From Alcanivorax sediminis (GTDB lineage: Bacteria; Pseudomonadota; Gammaproteobacteria; Pseudomonadales; Alcanivoracaceae), in the NCBI RefSeq assembly GCF_009601165.1, contig NZ_WIRE01000002.1:186001-250000 (forward strand): a DNA stretch of 64,000 nucleotides, written 5' to 3'. Shown here piece by piece: positions 37,428 to 45,763 of the stretch. Below the pieces are notes generated by a model. The model was not told the DNA's origin and made no database searches. It worked only from the letters and a program-made list of their open reading frames with translations. The stretch's first letter is position 1; every line of letters starts with the position of its first letter. Position numbers and translations under genes: made by a program.

Positions 37428-37593
37428 TAGTTAATAATGAATAATCAATAATTAATAACGTCGCGAACTAGGCATTTCCCGTGGTTGAAAGCCAAGAGGC
37501 CGCGTCCAGAGTCTGGACGCGGCCTCTTGCGTTTAAGGTGCTTAGGAGCTGGCTCGCGCCAGCTATTAATTATTCATTATTCACTATTAATTA
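37424..37593. repeat. Heptamer-array element, TTAATAR family, copy 4
   Basis: Left arm 37424-37458: TTAATAG, TTAATAA, TGAATAA, TCAATAA, TTAATAA. The right arm (37563-37593, reverse complement) reads TTAATAG, TGAATAA, TGAATAA, TTAATAG. The loop holds the palindrome at 37494-37528 and a smaller stem AGCTGGC/GCCAGCT. It supplies the stop codon of the dehydrogenase and abuts that of parA. Same orientation as the copy at 39661. Confidence 0.88.
37494..37528. terminator. Perfect palindrome between convergent genes
   Basis: 17-bp arms AAGAGGCCGCGTCCAGA and TCTGGACGCGGCCTCTT around one base, followed by TTGCGTTT. Probable bidirectional terminator for the dehydrogenase and parA genes. Confidence 0.7.
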
Positions 37594-38337
37594 AAGTTTC
37601 AGCTTGCCCGCAATCTCGAACCACATGGCGCGGAACGCCTGCGCGCTGGGGGTGTAGGGGGCGAATTCGCCGACGGGAGCCTTGTGGTCGCCCATCTGTT
37701 CCACATGGGTGGAGTAGGGGATCCAGGTTTTCAGACCCCCTTTCATTACCTTGGGTCGTTTCACCAGCATTTCCACGTGCAGGTCGCGGTGACGGTCTAC
37801 CATATTGAAAAAAGGCACTACAGTGAGATTCTTGTAGTTCTTGCTGTCGATCCAGTCCAGCACTTGCTGGAAGGCACGCACGGACAGGTGGGTCGGAATG
37901 ACAGGTACAAACAGGTAATCCACTGCGGCGAAAATGCTTTCTGCAACCGGGCTGAGCGTGGGCGGGCAGTCGAGAATCACCAGTTCGTAGGATTCGCCAA
38001 GCGGGGCAATCAGCTGCTTCAGCTTGTTCTTGGCGCCACCGCCCTCCATCAGCTTGATGTCCGCATTGCGCATGGAGATATCGGCAGGAATGGCATCCAG
38101 GTTGGCCCAGCGAGTTTCCCGCTTGAGTCGCCCGATGGGTTGCTTGCCCTTGAGCAGGTTGCCCGCTTTATAGCCGTCTCCGTCGTCTACCCCAAGATAG
38201 AAACTGGCTGCGCCTTGGGGGTCCAGATCCCAGAGCAGGGTGCGATGCTTCCAGCGGGCGGCATGCCAGGCGATATTCACCGCTGAGGCGGTCTTGCCGA
38301 CACCTCCTTTCAGGTTATAAAAGGCAATGGTTTGCAT
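37591..38337 (-). CDS. ParA-family ATPase (orphan)
   Basis: A 248-residue ParA/MinD-type ATPase. The deviant Walker A KGGVGKTA lies at about residues 10-17, with the A' motif LWDLDPQGAASFYLG and Walker B LVILDCPPTLS. Such proteins position DNA or protein cargo. No parB or parS-like site is visible beside it, and the main chromosomal par locus would be elsewhere, so the cargo is unknown. Divergent from the DUF4062 gene (291-bp gap), and the pair is bounded by two copies of the same repeat. A TATAGT -10 box lies at 38403-38408 on the minus strand. Confidence 0.88.
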   Translation of the reverse strand: MQTIAFYNLKGGVGKTASAVNIAWHAARWKHRTLLWDLDPQGAASFYLGVDDGDGYKAGNLLKGKQPIGRLKRETRWANLDAIPADISMRNADIKLMEGGGAKNKLKQLIAPLGESYELVILDCPPTLSPVAESIFAAVDYLFVPVIPTHLSVRAFQQVLDWIDSKNYKNLTVVPFFNMVDRHRDLHVEMLVKRPKVMKGGLKTWIPYSTHVEQMGDHKAPVGEFAPYTPSAQAFRAMWFEIAGKLKL

Positions 38338-38628
38338 GGCGATCTATCCTGTCAGCAAGTCGAAAGCGGCGTTGGCGGGGTCCATACCCGTCCCTGCCCG
38401 GTACTATAGCCGTGAATGCGGAGGCTTCATACGGTGAAGAATGCGGTTCACTGCTACCTTTATTGTTAATCTCAGGCTAGCATGATCGAAGCCGATGTCC
38501 CATTTTGCCTGCCTGTCCCGGCGGCGTCAGTTTGGGGGCTCTCTTGTGATGCTGGCCGTCAGGCGTTTTAATAGCCCACCAGCCAATACCCCCCAGAGGG
38601 TAATAAGCCATAGGAACAGGTAATCAGG

Positions 38629-39660
38629 GTGACAGCTTCAAAACGCTATCAGGTCTTTATCAGCGCAACCTATCCCGATATGCAGGGGGCCCGGCAGGCG
38701 TTGATGTTGCCCATGATCGAAAACGGCATGATTCCCACTGGGCTCGACAGTGCTGCGGCTGACGGGAATACCCTGTTGCCGGTGATCCAGAAACTCATCG
38801 AAACCAGCGATTATTTCATCCTGATTGTTGGAGGTCGTTACGGCCACCTTTCGCCCATGGGCCTCAGCGAAATCCATCGTGAATACATTTATGCCGCCAC
38901 CAAGCGCAAGCCAGTGGTGGCCTTTATCCACGACAACCCGACGCTGCTCAAGCCAGAGCAGCAGGAAGCCACCCGTGACGGACAGGTTCGCCGTGACGAT
39001 TTCGTGCGCTTGCTGGAAGAAAAGGTACCGTGCTTCCGCTGGAGCACAGAGATTGGCCTCACAGAGGTGGCGCGAAAGGTACTGCCGAACCTGATGCGAG
39101 AGCATCGTGCGCCGGGCTGGGTTCGCGCAGACCAGGCAGCCACGGGCGGTGGTGCGGATACCTCCGCTCTCAAGGCCAGAATTCAGGAGCTGGAAAAAGA
39201 GCGCGAAGAGGCCCTTAGTCAATCCCGTCCGGCGTTGAAGACACTCTCCCGTGGTGCCGATCAGGTGGCGCTGGATTACTCCTGTAACGTCTATGAAGGC
39301 GGTGACTGCAAGCTGGCCATGGTCACCACCCGTATCAGCTGGGATCAGGCTTTTTCCTGTGTGGCACCGCTGATGCTGAATCCGGCCTCCGAGCCGGTGA
39401 TGCAGAAGGCACTGGAAGACTTTATCGTGCGCCATGCCCTGACTGACGTGCAGAAAGATTTCCCCCGCGCCCACGCGGTGCGCAACGTGGTGTTGGCCGC
39501 CCACTCTTTCAACCAGCTGAAGATTCACCTGCGCGCTCTTGGTCTGATCACCAAGTCCCAGGAAATGGACAGCCGTGGCTTACCTCTTTGGCAACTCACC
39601 GCCCACGGCGATAACACCATGAGTCAGGTGATGGCAGTGAAAAGAACGGTGAAGCTTTAA
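38629..39660 (+). CDS. DUF4062 domain protein
   Basis: A 343-residue protein starting at GTG 38629. The N-terminal domain (about 5-150) is DUF4062: KRYQVFISATYPDMQGARQA, then DYFILIVGGRYGHLSPMG and IHREYIYAATKRKPVVAFIH. This Rossmann-like fold is related to TIR and nucleoside deoxyribosyltransferase-like domains and is often found in signalling or defence proteins. A short coiled region (about 183-205) leads to a C-terminal domain I do not recognise. Function unproven. Its stop codon is followed immediately by a heptamer array. Confidence 0.8.
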   Translation: MTASKRYQVFISATYPDMQGARQALMLPMIENGMIPTGLDSAAADGNTLLPVIQKLIETSDYFILIVGGRYGHLSPMGLSEIHREYIYAATKRKPVVAFIHDNPTLLKPEQQEATRDGQVRRDDFVRLLEEKVPCFRWSTEIGLTEVARKVLPNLMREHRAPGWVRADQAATGGGADTSALKARIQELEKEREEALSQSRPALKTLSRGADQVALDYSCNVYEGGDCKLAMVTTRISWDQAFSCVAPLMLNPASEPVMQKALEDFIVRHALTDVQKDFPRAHAVRNVVLAAHSFNQLKIHLRALGLITKSQEMDSRGLPLWQLTAHGDNTMSQVMAVKRTVKL

Positions 39661-39814
39661 TTAATAGTTAATAATGAATAGCGTCGCGGGCCTGATCTTT
39701 TAGGCTCTGAAAACAAAGAGGCCGCGTCCAGTGTCTGGACGCGGCCTCTTGCGTTTAAGGCGCTCAAAAGCTAGCTCGCGCCAGCTATTCATTATTCATT
39801 ATTAACTATTAATT
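39661..39814. repeat. Heptamer-array element, TTAATAR family, copy 5
   Basis: Left arm 39661-39681: TTAATAG, TTAATAA, TGAATAG. The right arm (39784-39814, reverse complement) reads TTAATAG, TTAATAA, TGAATAA, TGAATAG. The loop holds the hairpin at 39716-39750 and a CTCGCGCCAGCTA block shared with copy 4. The right arm supplies the proS stop and its last Asn codon. Confidence 0.88.
39716..39750. terminator. Hairpin between convergent DUF4062 and proS genes
   Basis: 16-bp perfect stem (AAGAGGCCGCGTCCAG / CTGGACGCGGCCTCTT) with loop TGT, followed by TTGCGTTT. It differs from the 37494 copy only in the loop. Confidence 0.7.
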
Positions 39815-41527
39815 GCTTTCCAACTTGCTCTTGATGAACGCCACAACTTCATCCACTGGCACATCGGTATTTTCCGCATCCCCACGTCCCTTATATTCCA
39901 GGACCCCGTTGTCCATGCCGCGCTCGGCGATGACGATGCGGTGGGGAATGCCGATCAGTTCGCTGTCGGCCAGCTTCACGCCCAGGCGCTCTTTTTCGCG
40001 GTCGTCAAACAGCACTTCGATGCCCGCAGCGGTGAGTTCTGCGTAGAGTTTTTCCGCCAGCTCACGCTCGCGCGGGCTCTTCTTGATGTTCACGGGTACC
40101 AGCGCCACGGTGAACGGGGCAATAGCTTCCGGCCACAGAATGCCACGGTCGTCATGGTTCTGCTCGATAGCAGCGGCGACCACGCGGGTAACGCCGATGC
40201 CGTAACACCCCATGGGCATGATCACGGATTTGCCGTTTTCATCCAGTACCTTGGCACCCAGTGCTTCAGAGTACTTGGTGCCCAGCTGGAAGATGTGACC
40301 CACTTCGATACCGCGCTTGATGGTCAGGGTGCCGTTGCCGTCAGGGCTCGGATCGCCTTCCACCACATTGCGCAGGTCGGCCACCTCTGGCAGCGCCACA
40401 TCGCGTTCCCAGTTGATGTTGAAGAAGTGCTTGCCGTCTTCGTTGGCGCCTGCGCCGAAGTCGCTCATCACCGCCACACTGCGGTCGGCAATCATCTTGA
40501 TGGGCAGATTCACCGGGCCGAGGGAGCCAGGACCGGCGCCAATGGCCTTGCGGATTTCGTCTTCGCTGGCGAATTCCATGGGGGAGGCCACGGAATCCAG
40601 TTTTTCAGCCTTGATGTCGTTCAACTCATGGTCGCCACGGACCAGCAAGGCCACCAGCGTGCCTTCCTCGGCCCCTTTCACCACCAGCGTTTTGATGGTC
40701 TTTTCGATGGCCAGATCAAACTGTTGCACCAGCTCTTCAATGGTCTTGGCGTTCGGGGTGTCGATTTTCTCCATGACGGCGCTCGGAGTCGCGCGCTCGG
40801 TGGCCGGAGCCAGGGCTTCGGCCAGCTCCACATTGGCGGCGTAGTCAGAGCTGTCAGAGAAGGCGATGTCATCTTCGCCAGAGTCGGCCAGCACGTGAAA
40901 CTCATGGCTGGCGGCACCACCGATGGCGCCGGTGTCCGCTTCCACCGGGCGGTAGTCGAGACCCAGACGATCGAAGATCGCGCAATAAGCGCGATGCATG
41001 ATCGCGTAGGTCTCCGCCAGGGAGTCGGTATCGGTATGGAAGGAATAAGCATCCTTCATGATGAACTCCCGCGAGCGCATGATGCCGAAGCGCGGACGGA
41101 TCTCATCGCGGAACTTGGTCTGAATCTGGTAGAAGTTGGCCGGCAACTGCTTGTAGCTGTGGATCTCGTTGCGGACCATGTCAGTAATGACTTCCTCATG
41201 GGTGGGGCCCAGGCAGAAGGGGTTGTCATGACGATCGGTGATGCGCAACAGCTCCGGGCCGTAGGCCGGCGCACGACCGGACTCTTCCCACAACTCCATG
41301 GGCTGCACCACTGGCATCAGCACTTCTTGGGCACCGGCCTTGTCCATTTCCTCGCGGATCACATTCTCCACCTTGCGCAGGACACGCAGACCAGTGGGCA
41401 GCCAGGTATAGAGGCCCGATGCCAGCTTGCGAACCAGACCGGCACGCAGCATGAGCTGGTGGCTGATGACAACGGCGTCCGCCGGGGTTTCTTTGACAGT
41501 GGCAAGCAGGTACTGGGAAGTGCGCAT
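39809..41527 (-). CDS. proS: Prolyl-tRNA synthetase
   Basis: A 572-residue class II synthetase, bacterial type, that charges tRNA-Pro. Motif 2 ([25 protein letters not shown]) and motif 3 (the [18 protein letters not shown] region) flank an editing (INS) domain of about 180 residues, and an anticodon-binding domain ends the protein. Length matches E. coli ProS. The final Asn codon and the stop are contributed by a heptamer array. Confidence 0.97.
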   Translation of the reverse strand: MRTSQYLLATVKETPADAVVISHQLMLRAGLVRKLASGLYTWLPTGLRVLRKVENVIREEMDKAGAQEVLMPVVQPMELWEESGRAPAYGPELLRITDRHDNPFCLGPTHEEVITDMVRNEIHSYKQLPANFYQIQTKFRDEIRPRFGIMRSREFIMKDAYSFHTDTDSLAETYAIMHRAYCAIFDRLGLDYRPVEADTGAIGGAASHEFHVLADSGEDDIAFSDSSDYAANVELAEALAPATERATPSAVMEKIDTPNAKTIEELVQQFDLAIEKTIKTLVVKGAEEGTLVALLVRGDHELNDIKAEKLDSVASPMEFASEDEIRKAIGAGPGSLGPVNLPIKMIADRSVAVMSDFGAGANEDGKHFFNINWERDVALPEVADLRNVVEGDPSPDGNGTLTIKRGIEVGHIFQLGTKYSEALGAKVLDENGKSVIMPMGCYGIGVTRVVAAAIEQNHDDRGILWPEAIAPFTVALVPVNIKKSPRERELAEKLYAELTAAGIEVLFDDREKERLGVKLADSELIGIPHRIVIAERGMDNGVLEYKGRGDAENTDVPVDEVVAFIKSKLESN

Positions 41528-41668
41528 AGGAGATGTCTGAGCCAGGTTGTTTCAAGAGCGCACCATTCTATGAGAGAAGGGCAGTTCCCACCAGCTGTGT
41601 GTCGTAATCCGGGGTGGGTTTAGTATCCGGAGTTGGCTAGTCTTGTCCTTTTTCCAGTGGAGAGCGTC

Positions 41669-42079
41669 ATGTTGGATGCGCAACAGGTTCAACAGGTGAT
41701 TTACGAAGGTCTGCCGGCGGCGTCCGAAGAGGGGTTGGTGGTGGAATCCATTTGCGATCATCGTGCCCGTGTGCGTAGTCCTTTCCGGCCTTCCACGTTG
41801 CGACCGGGGGGCTCTATCTCCGGGCCAACCATGATGGGGCTGGCGGATGCGGCCATGTATGCGGCGGTGCTGGGTGCACTGGGGCGGGTTGAGATGGCGG
41901 TGACCCAGAACCTGAACATCAACTTTCTGGCCCGTCCGGGGCAGAAGGATCTGATCGCCGAGGCAGTGATACTGCGGCTGGGGCGTCGATCAGCGGTGCT
42001 GGAAGTCCAGCTGTTCAGCGAGGGCAGTGATGACATGGTCGCCCATGTGACCGGGACCTATGCGTTGCCGGTTAGCTGA
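41669..42079 (+). CDS. Hotdog-fold thioesterase, PaaI/YigI-like
   Basis: A 136-residue acyl-CoA thioesterase-like protein. The ATG at 41669 follows GGAGAG. The hotdog signature appears in RPGGSISGPTMMGLADAAMYAAVL (near residues 45-70) and in the TQNLNINFLARPG strand. The substrate is not evident. Divergent from proS and ends before a GAGTTNC-type array. Confidence 0.85.
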   Translation: MLDAQQVQQVIYEGLPAASEEGLVVESICDHRARVRSPFRPSTLRPGGSISGPTMMGLADAAMYAAVLGALGRVEMAVTQNLNINFLARPGQKDLIAEAVILRLGRRSAVLEVQLFSEGSDDMVAHVTGTYALPVS

Positions 42080-42176
42080 CAGGAGCGAGTCACGAGTTGC
42101 GAGTTTCGAAAGGCAAAACCATCTGGTACCAACAGGTTTTGGATTTTCGTTGCTCGAAACTCGTTACTCGCAACCC
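42080..42176. repeat. Heptamer-array element, GAGTTNC family, copy 2
   Basis: Left arm: CAGGAGC, GAGTCAC, GAGTTGC, GAGTTTC, GAAAGGC (42080-42114). Right arm: TTTCGTT, GCTCGAA, ACTCGTT, ACTCGCA (42145-42172). Inverted arms around a 30-bp loop with a small ACCTG-type dyad. Between convergent genes. It starts directly after the thioesterase stop. Confidence 0.85.
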
Positions 42177-42259
42177 CCGATGATCGCCTGGAGCGCATGC
42201 CGCTAACGTTTTGTCGGCGCTTTCGCGTGTTGAATGAAGCGAGAAGCTTGTTGCATGCC

Positions 42260-45200
42260 TTATCGCAATTCCTTCTCCCAGATCAGATCCAGGCTGTTGG
42301 CCTCCGAGCTGGAGCGGGCTTCCAGGTGCAGGCTGCGTGTGAGGGTGTAACGCAGCATGACGGTGGAGACGGCATCAAACAGACCGATGGCGTAGGTCAG
42401 GTAGAGACGGTCGGAAAGTTGCTTGCCAAGCATCAGTGCTGCGTCTTCCGTTTCCCAGTCGCTGCCCACGGTAATCTCATCCACGCCCAGCCGGTCGCCG
42501 ATTTTTTCTGTCACCCCACTGCCTTTCTCCAGTCCGTACACGGCCAGCGCCTGAGCAATGCGGTTCGCATCGTTCTGGGTGCCCCCTTCCAGCGGCCGGC
42601 CGGTCAGCAGGTAGGACATGATCTGGCTGGGCTCCATGCCGGGGTCGGAGTACAGCGTAGCCTCGGGACTTTGCAGGGTGCCGCCGAGCTGCACGCCCAC
42701 GGTAATCGCCTCGCTCGGAATCTTGCGGTAGGCGCGGATGTCCAGGCCGGGGTTGTCGGGCTGGCCCTGGAAAATCAGCTGGCCATCACTGATGGCCAGG
42801 TTCTGGCCATAGGCCCGGTAGCGTCCTTCCACGACCACCAGTTCACCATTGAGCTGGGGAGGCTGCTGGGGTTCCTGGAGAATCTGCAGGTTGCCGCCAA
42901 GGGTGGCGTTAAGGCCGAATCCGTTAAAGCTGACCTTGTCGCCGAGCGTGACGGTGACGTCCATACCGAGAGGAAACCGCTGGCTGGCGTCGCCCTCCTG
43001 GTGGACCAGGATCTGATCGTCGCTGACCGTGATGGCGCCCTCTGGCAGTTGCTCCGGATGAATGGCTGCCTCCGGAATGATGACCTGGCCACTGAGCATC
43101 ATTCCCCCAAGGTCGCCTTTCAGGTACAGGTCCGGTGATACCCTCACCTGCGCATCCGGACGATCGGCTACCAGCAGTCGCTGGCCGGTGAAATGAAGGT
43201 TTAGCGCCAGTGGCCAGCGAGCGGGATCCAGATAACCATCAACTTTGAGCGTGCCACTGCCCATCAGCGCCTGCCCGGCGACGCTCAGGCGTCCCTGTGG
43301 TGAACCCTGCAATGACAAGTCGATCTTGCTCACGGCGGTACCCAGCGCGGGCACCAGGGCATAGCCGTCGCGCAATGCTACGGTGCCTTCAATGACCGGT
43401 GCCCTAAGCGTGCCGCCCAGTTGAACATCGCCATTCAATTTGCCGCTGACATCCCGCAAATCTGCGGTCAGCATTTCAACGATCGACAGGCGCTCCACCT
43501 GAAAGGATGCCTGTCCGGCCATGACCGCGTCCGCGCTGAATCCATGGGTCAGCTCTGCGTTTACCTGCCCCAGCGCCGACACCAGCGTGAGACGGGTGTG
43601 TGCCTGCTTGCCATCCAGCTGCGTGTCCAGTGCCAGTGTGTCCAGCTGCCAGGGCGGAGGGCCATCCTGCACATTGACGTTGAGCTTTGCCTGCTCGGTC
43701 CGCAGGTTGATTTCACCACGGGGAGTATCCAGAGAGCCCTCGAGATGGGCCTGGCCGTGAAGGGTCCCTTCAAGGCTGTAATCCTGACCCAGCAGGAAAG
43801 AAAACAACGCCAGGGGGAGAGCGTCGATCCGGGCGTTGAGAGCAAGCTGATGATTGCCCTGACGCGTGCCATCGGCGCACAGCTGGCTGTCCTGCTGTCG
43901 CAGGCATAGTTCACCCAGCGTCTGTTTGCTGGCGGTCAGCGAAACGTCAGTTGCGGCAACCTGAAGCCACTCCCCCAAATCGTCCTGGGCAAGCCGAGTG
44001 TTACTCAGGGCGCCTCGCCACGCTGGGGGGCGACCGCCAGCCAGGGACAGCGCGCCATCCAGTTGGCTATGCAGGGAGGTGTCGCCTTGTTGAAGATCCA
44101 GCAAGAGTTGGTGATCAGCAATCGTGCCTTGCAAGTCCAGATTGGCGGTGTCGAGTGCAGGCTGCCCTGCCAGCGTAAGATCACTGAGAGTGATGTTCAG
44201 CTGTTGTGGCTGCGGACCGATACCGAGATCCTTGAACACCGCGTTGATTGTCGCCAGTGTCATGGATGACTGACTCAACTCACTACCCGTCAGCTGTCCG
44301 CTGAAACGGGGGGACTGCGGTTTACCCTGAATCTTGAGGTTGCCGGAGATACTGCCTTGCAATCGGTTATCCAACTGGGCAAGTGAGTTCAATGTCAGTT
44401 GGCCATTGAGCTGCCACTGCGGCCAGGCTTTGCCCGTCAGCTGCAAGCGGTTGTCACCCCACTGAAGAGTGCTGTCGATGTGTAAGTTGTCGGCGTTGCC
44501 TTTGGTCTGGGCTTTCAGGCGCAAGGGTTGCTGACGCAGGGTGCCCGTGGCGGTAATGGTGCCTGGCTCCAACTGCCAGTGTTTGCCCTCCAGTTGGCCC
44601 TGGCTATGGCCATCGATATCCAGCTGGCCTTCCAGCTGCGGGGAGAAAATACCGGTGTTGATTGAGCCGCTCAGGGCCAGATCCCATTTCAACGGCTTCA
44701 GCTGGACGCTGCCCTTGCCGGTCAGGCGTTGCCTGGATTGACGCAGTGTCAGTTCGGCAATATTGAGGGTTTGATCGCCAAGTATGCTGTCTAATTTGAT
44801 CTCCAGCTTTTGCGGTTCCTGATTCGGTGACTGCCGCCGCAGGGCGGTCTGGCCTTGTATCTGCAAGGCCGCGAGGGGACCATGGGTCAGCAACTTGCCG
44901 TCATCAAGCGTCAGGCCATCGTCATTTTTCAGCGGCAATGGTTGCGCCTGCCACTCGTGCAGCAGCGCTACCTGCCACTGCGCATCGCGGTATTGCAGAT
45001 CACCACGGGAATGGATGCGCAGTGGCTGGAGCAGATCATGGTTCAGCCGCAGTGCGGTCAGAGGGCCTTGGGCGGTGAGTTCACCGCTGGCGAGCTGTGC
45101 ATTGATTTGTTCATTCTCGGGCAGTGATTGCTGCCAGCGGATACGGCTGTCGATCGGATAGGGTGAAGACAGTTGCCCATGACCGCTGACATTCAATTGC

Positions 45201-45763
45201 AGATCATCCATCAGCAGCGCGTCCAGACGGGCAACCTGGAACCGCCGCCAGGCGGAGAGGCTCTCTCCCTCCAGATTCCGTATCCATCGCGTACCATTCA
45301 ACTGCACGGATTCAACCGCCAGTTGCTCGATGCGAATGCCAATCGGCAGGCTAAGGCTGTCGGGCAGGGGATTGCCGGTTGTCTCCGACTGAGCGATGGC
45401 GCCAGTGTGGATACGCAGGTTGCCCAGGCTCAGGAACTCAAAGGTGAGCCAGCCCCGGGGCAGTGTTGTTGGCTTCAGGCTGGCATTGAGCTGGTCCAGC
45501 TCCAGGTTGACGGTCTCGTTGCGATAGCGGATCCCCGACAGTGACAGCGAGCCAAGCAGGTTACCCTGCCAGTCATCGACCTGCAGTTCTCCGGGGATGA
45601 TATTGCTGACCTGGGTGAGCAGCCAGCGATTCCCGGGGGATGTCCCCACCAGGCCATAGACGAGCAGGCAGGCCAATAACAGTAGCAACGCCACCACGGC
45701 GAACAGCCCAATGACTGCGCGGCGAATCACAGGTCCGGCCCCATGCTGAGGTGAATCCGCCAT
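42260..45763 (-). CDS. tamB: Translocation and assembly module protein TamB
   Basis: A 1167-residue inner-membrane-anchored, periplasm-spanning protein that works with TamA in outer-membrane protein assembly and lipid transport. N-terminal TM (about 15-38), then a long repetitive beta-taco region rich in short amphipathic strands, and the conserved C-terminal DUF490 region (about 800-1167) ending in a barrel-like segment. The start at 45763 overlaps tamA by 37 bp; a GTG at 45730 overlapping the tamA stop as GTGA is the alternative. Confidence 0.93.
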   Translation of the reverse strand: MADSPQHGAGPVIRRAVIGLFAVVALLLLLACLLVYGLVGTSPGNRWLLTQVSNIIPGELQVDDWQGNLLGSLSLSGIRYRNETVNLELDQLNASLKPTTLPRGWLTFEFLSLGNLRIHTGAIAQSETTGNPLPDSLSLPIGIRIEQLAVESVQLNGTRWIRNLEGESLSAWRRFQVARLDALLMDDLQLNVSGHGQLSSPYPIDSRIRWQQSLPENEQINAQLASGELTAQGPLTALRLNHDLLQPLRIHSRGDLQYRDAQWQVALLHEWQAQPLPLKNDDGLTLDDGKLLTHGPLAALQIQGQTALRRQSPNQEPQKLEIKLDSILGDQTLNIAELTLRQSRQRLTGKGSVQLKPLKWDLALSGSINTGIFSPQLEGQLDIDGHSQGQLEGKHWQLEPGTITATGTLRQQPLRLKAQTKGNADNLHIDSTLQWGDNRLQLTGKAWPQWQLNGQLTLNSLAQLDNRLQGSISGNLKIQGKPQSPRFSGQLTGSELSQSSMTLATINAVFKDLGIGPQPQQLNITLSDLTLAGQPALDTANLDLQGTIADHQLLLDLQQGDTSLHSQLDGALSLAGGRPPAWRGALSNTRLAQDDLGEWLQVAATDVSLTASKQTLGELCLRQQDSQLCADGTRQGNHQLALNARIDALPLALFSFLLGQDYSLEGTLHGQAHLEGSLDTPRGEINLRTEQAKLNVNVQDGPPPWQLDTLALDTQLDGKQAHTRLTLVSALGQVNAELTHGFSADAVMAGQASFQVERLSIVEMLTADLRDVSGKLNGDVQLGGTLRAPVIEGTVALRDGYALVPALGTAVSKIDLSLQGSPQGRLSVAGQALMGSGTLKVDGYLDPARWPLALNLHFTGQRLLVADRPDAQVRVSPDLYLKGDLGGMMLSGQVIIPEAAIHPEQLPEGAITVSDDQILVHQEGDASQRFPLGMDVTVTLGDKVSFNGFGLNATLGGNLQILQEPQQPPQLNGELVVVEGRYRAYGQNLAISDGQLIFQGQPDNPGLDIRAYRKIPSEAITVGVQLGGTLQSPEATLYSDPGMEPSQIMSYLLTGRPLEGGTQNDANRIAQALAVYGLEKGSGVTEKIGDRLGVDEITVGSDWETEDAALMLGKQLSDRLYLTYAIGLFDAVSTVMLRYTLTRSLHLEARSSSEANSLDLIWEKELR

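Noticed and set aside
39941..41623. 560-codon plus-strand frame opposite proS
   Set aside because: The reverse complement of a strongly coding synthetase; His/Gly/Gln-rich composition typical of antisense frames in GC-rich DNA.
42197..43138. Plus-strand frame opposite the 3' part of tamB
   Set aside because: No family signal; tamB is complete on the minus strand.
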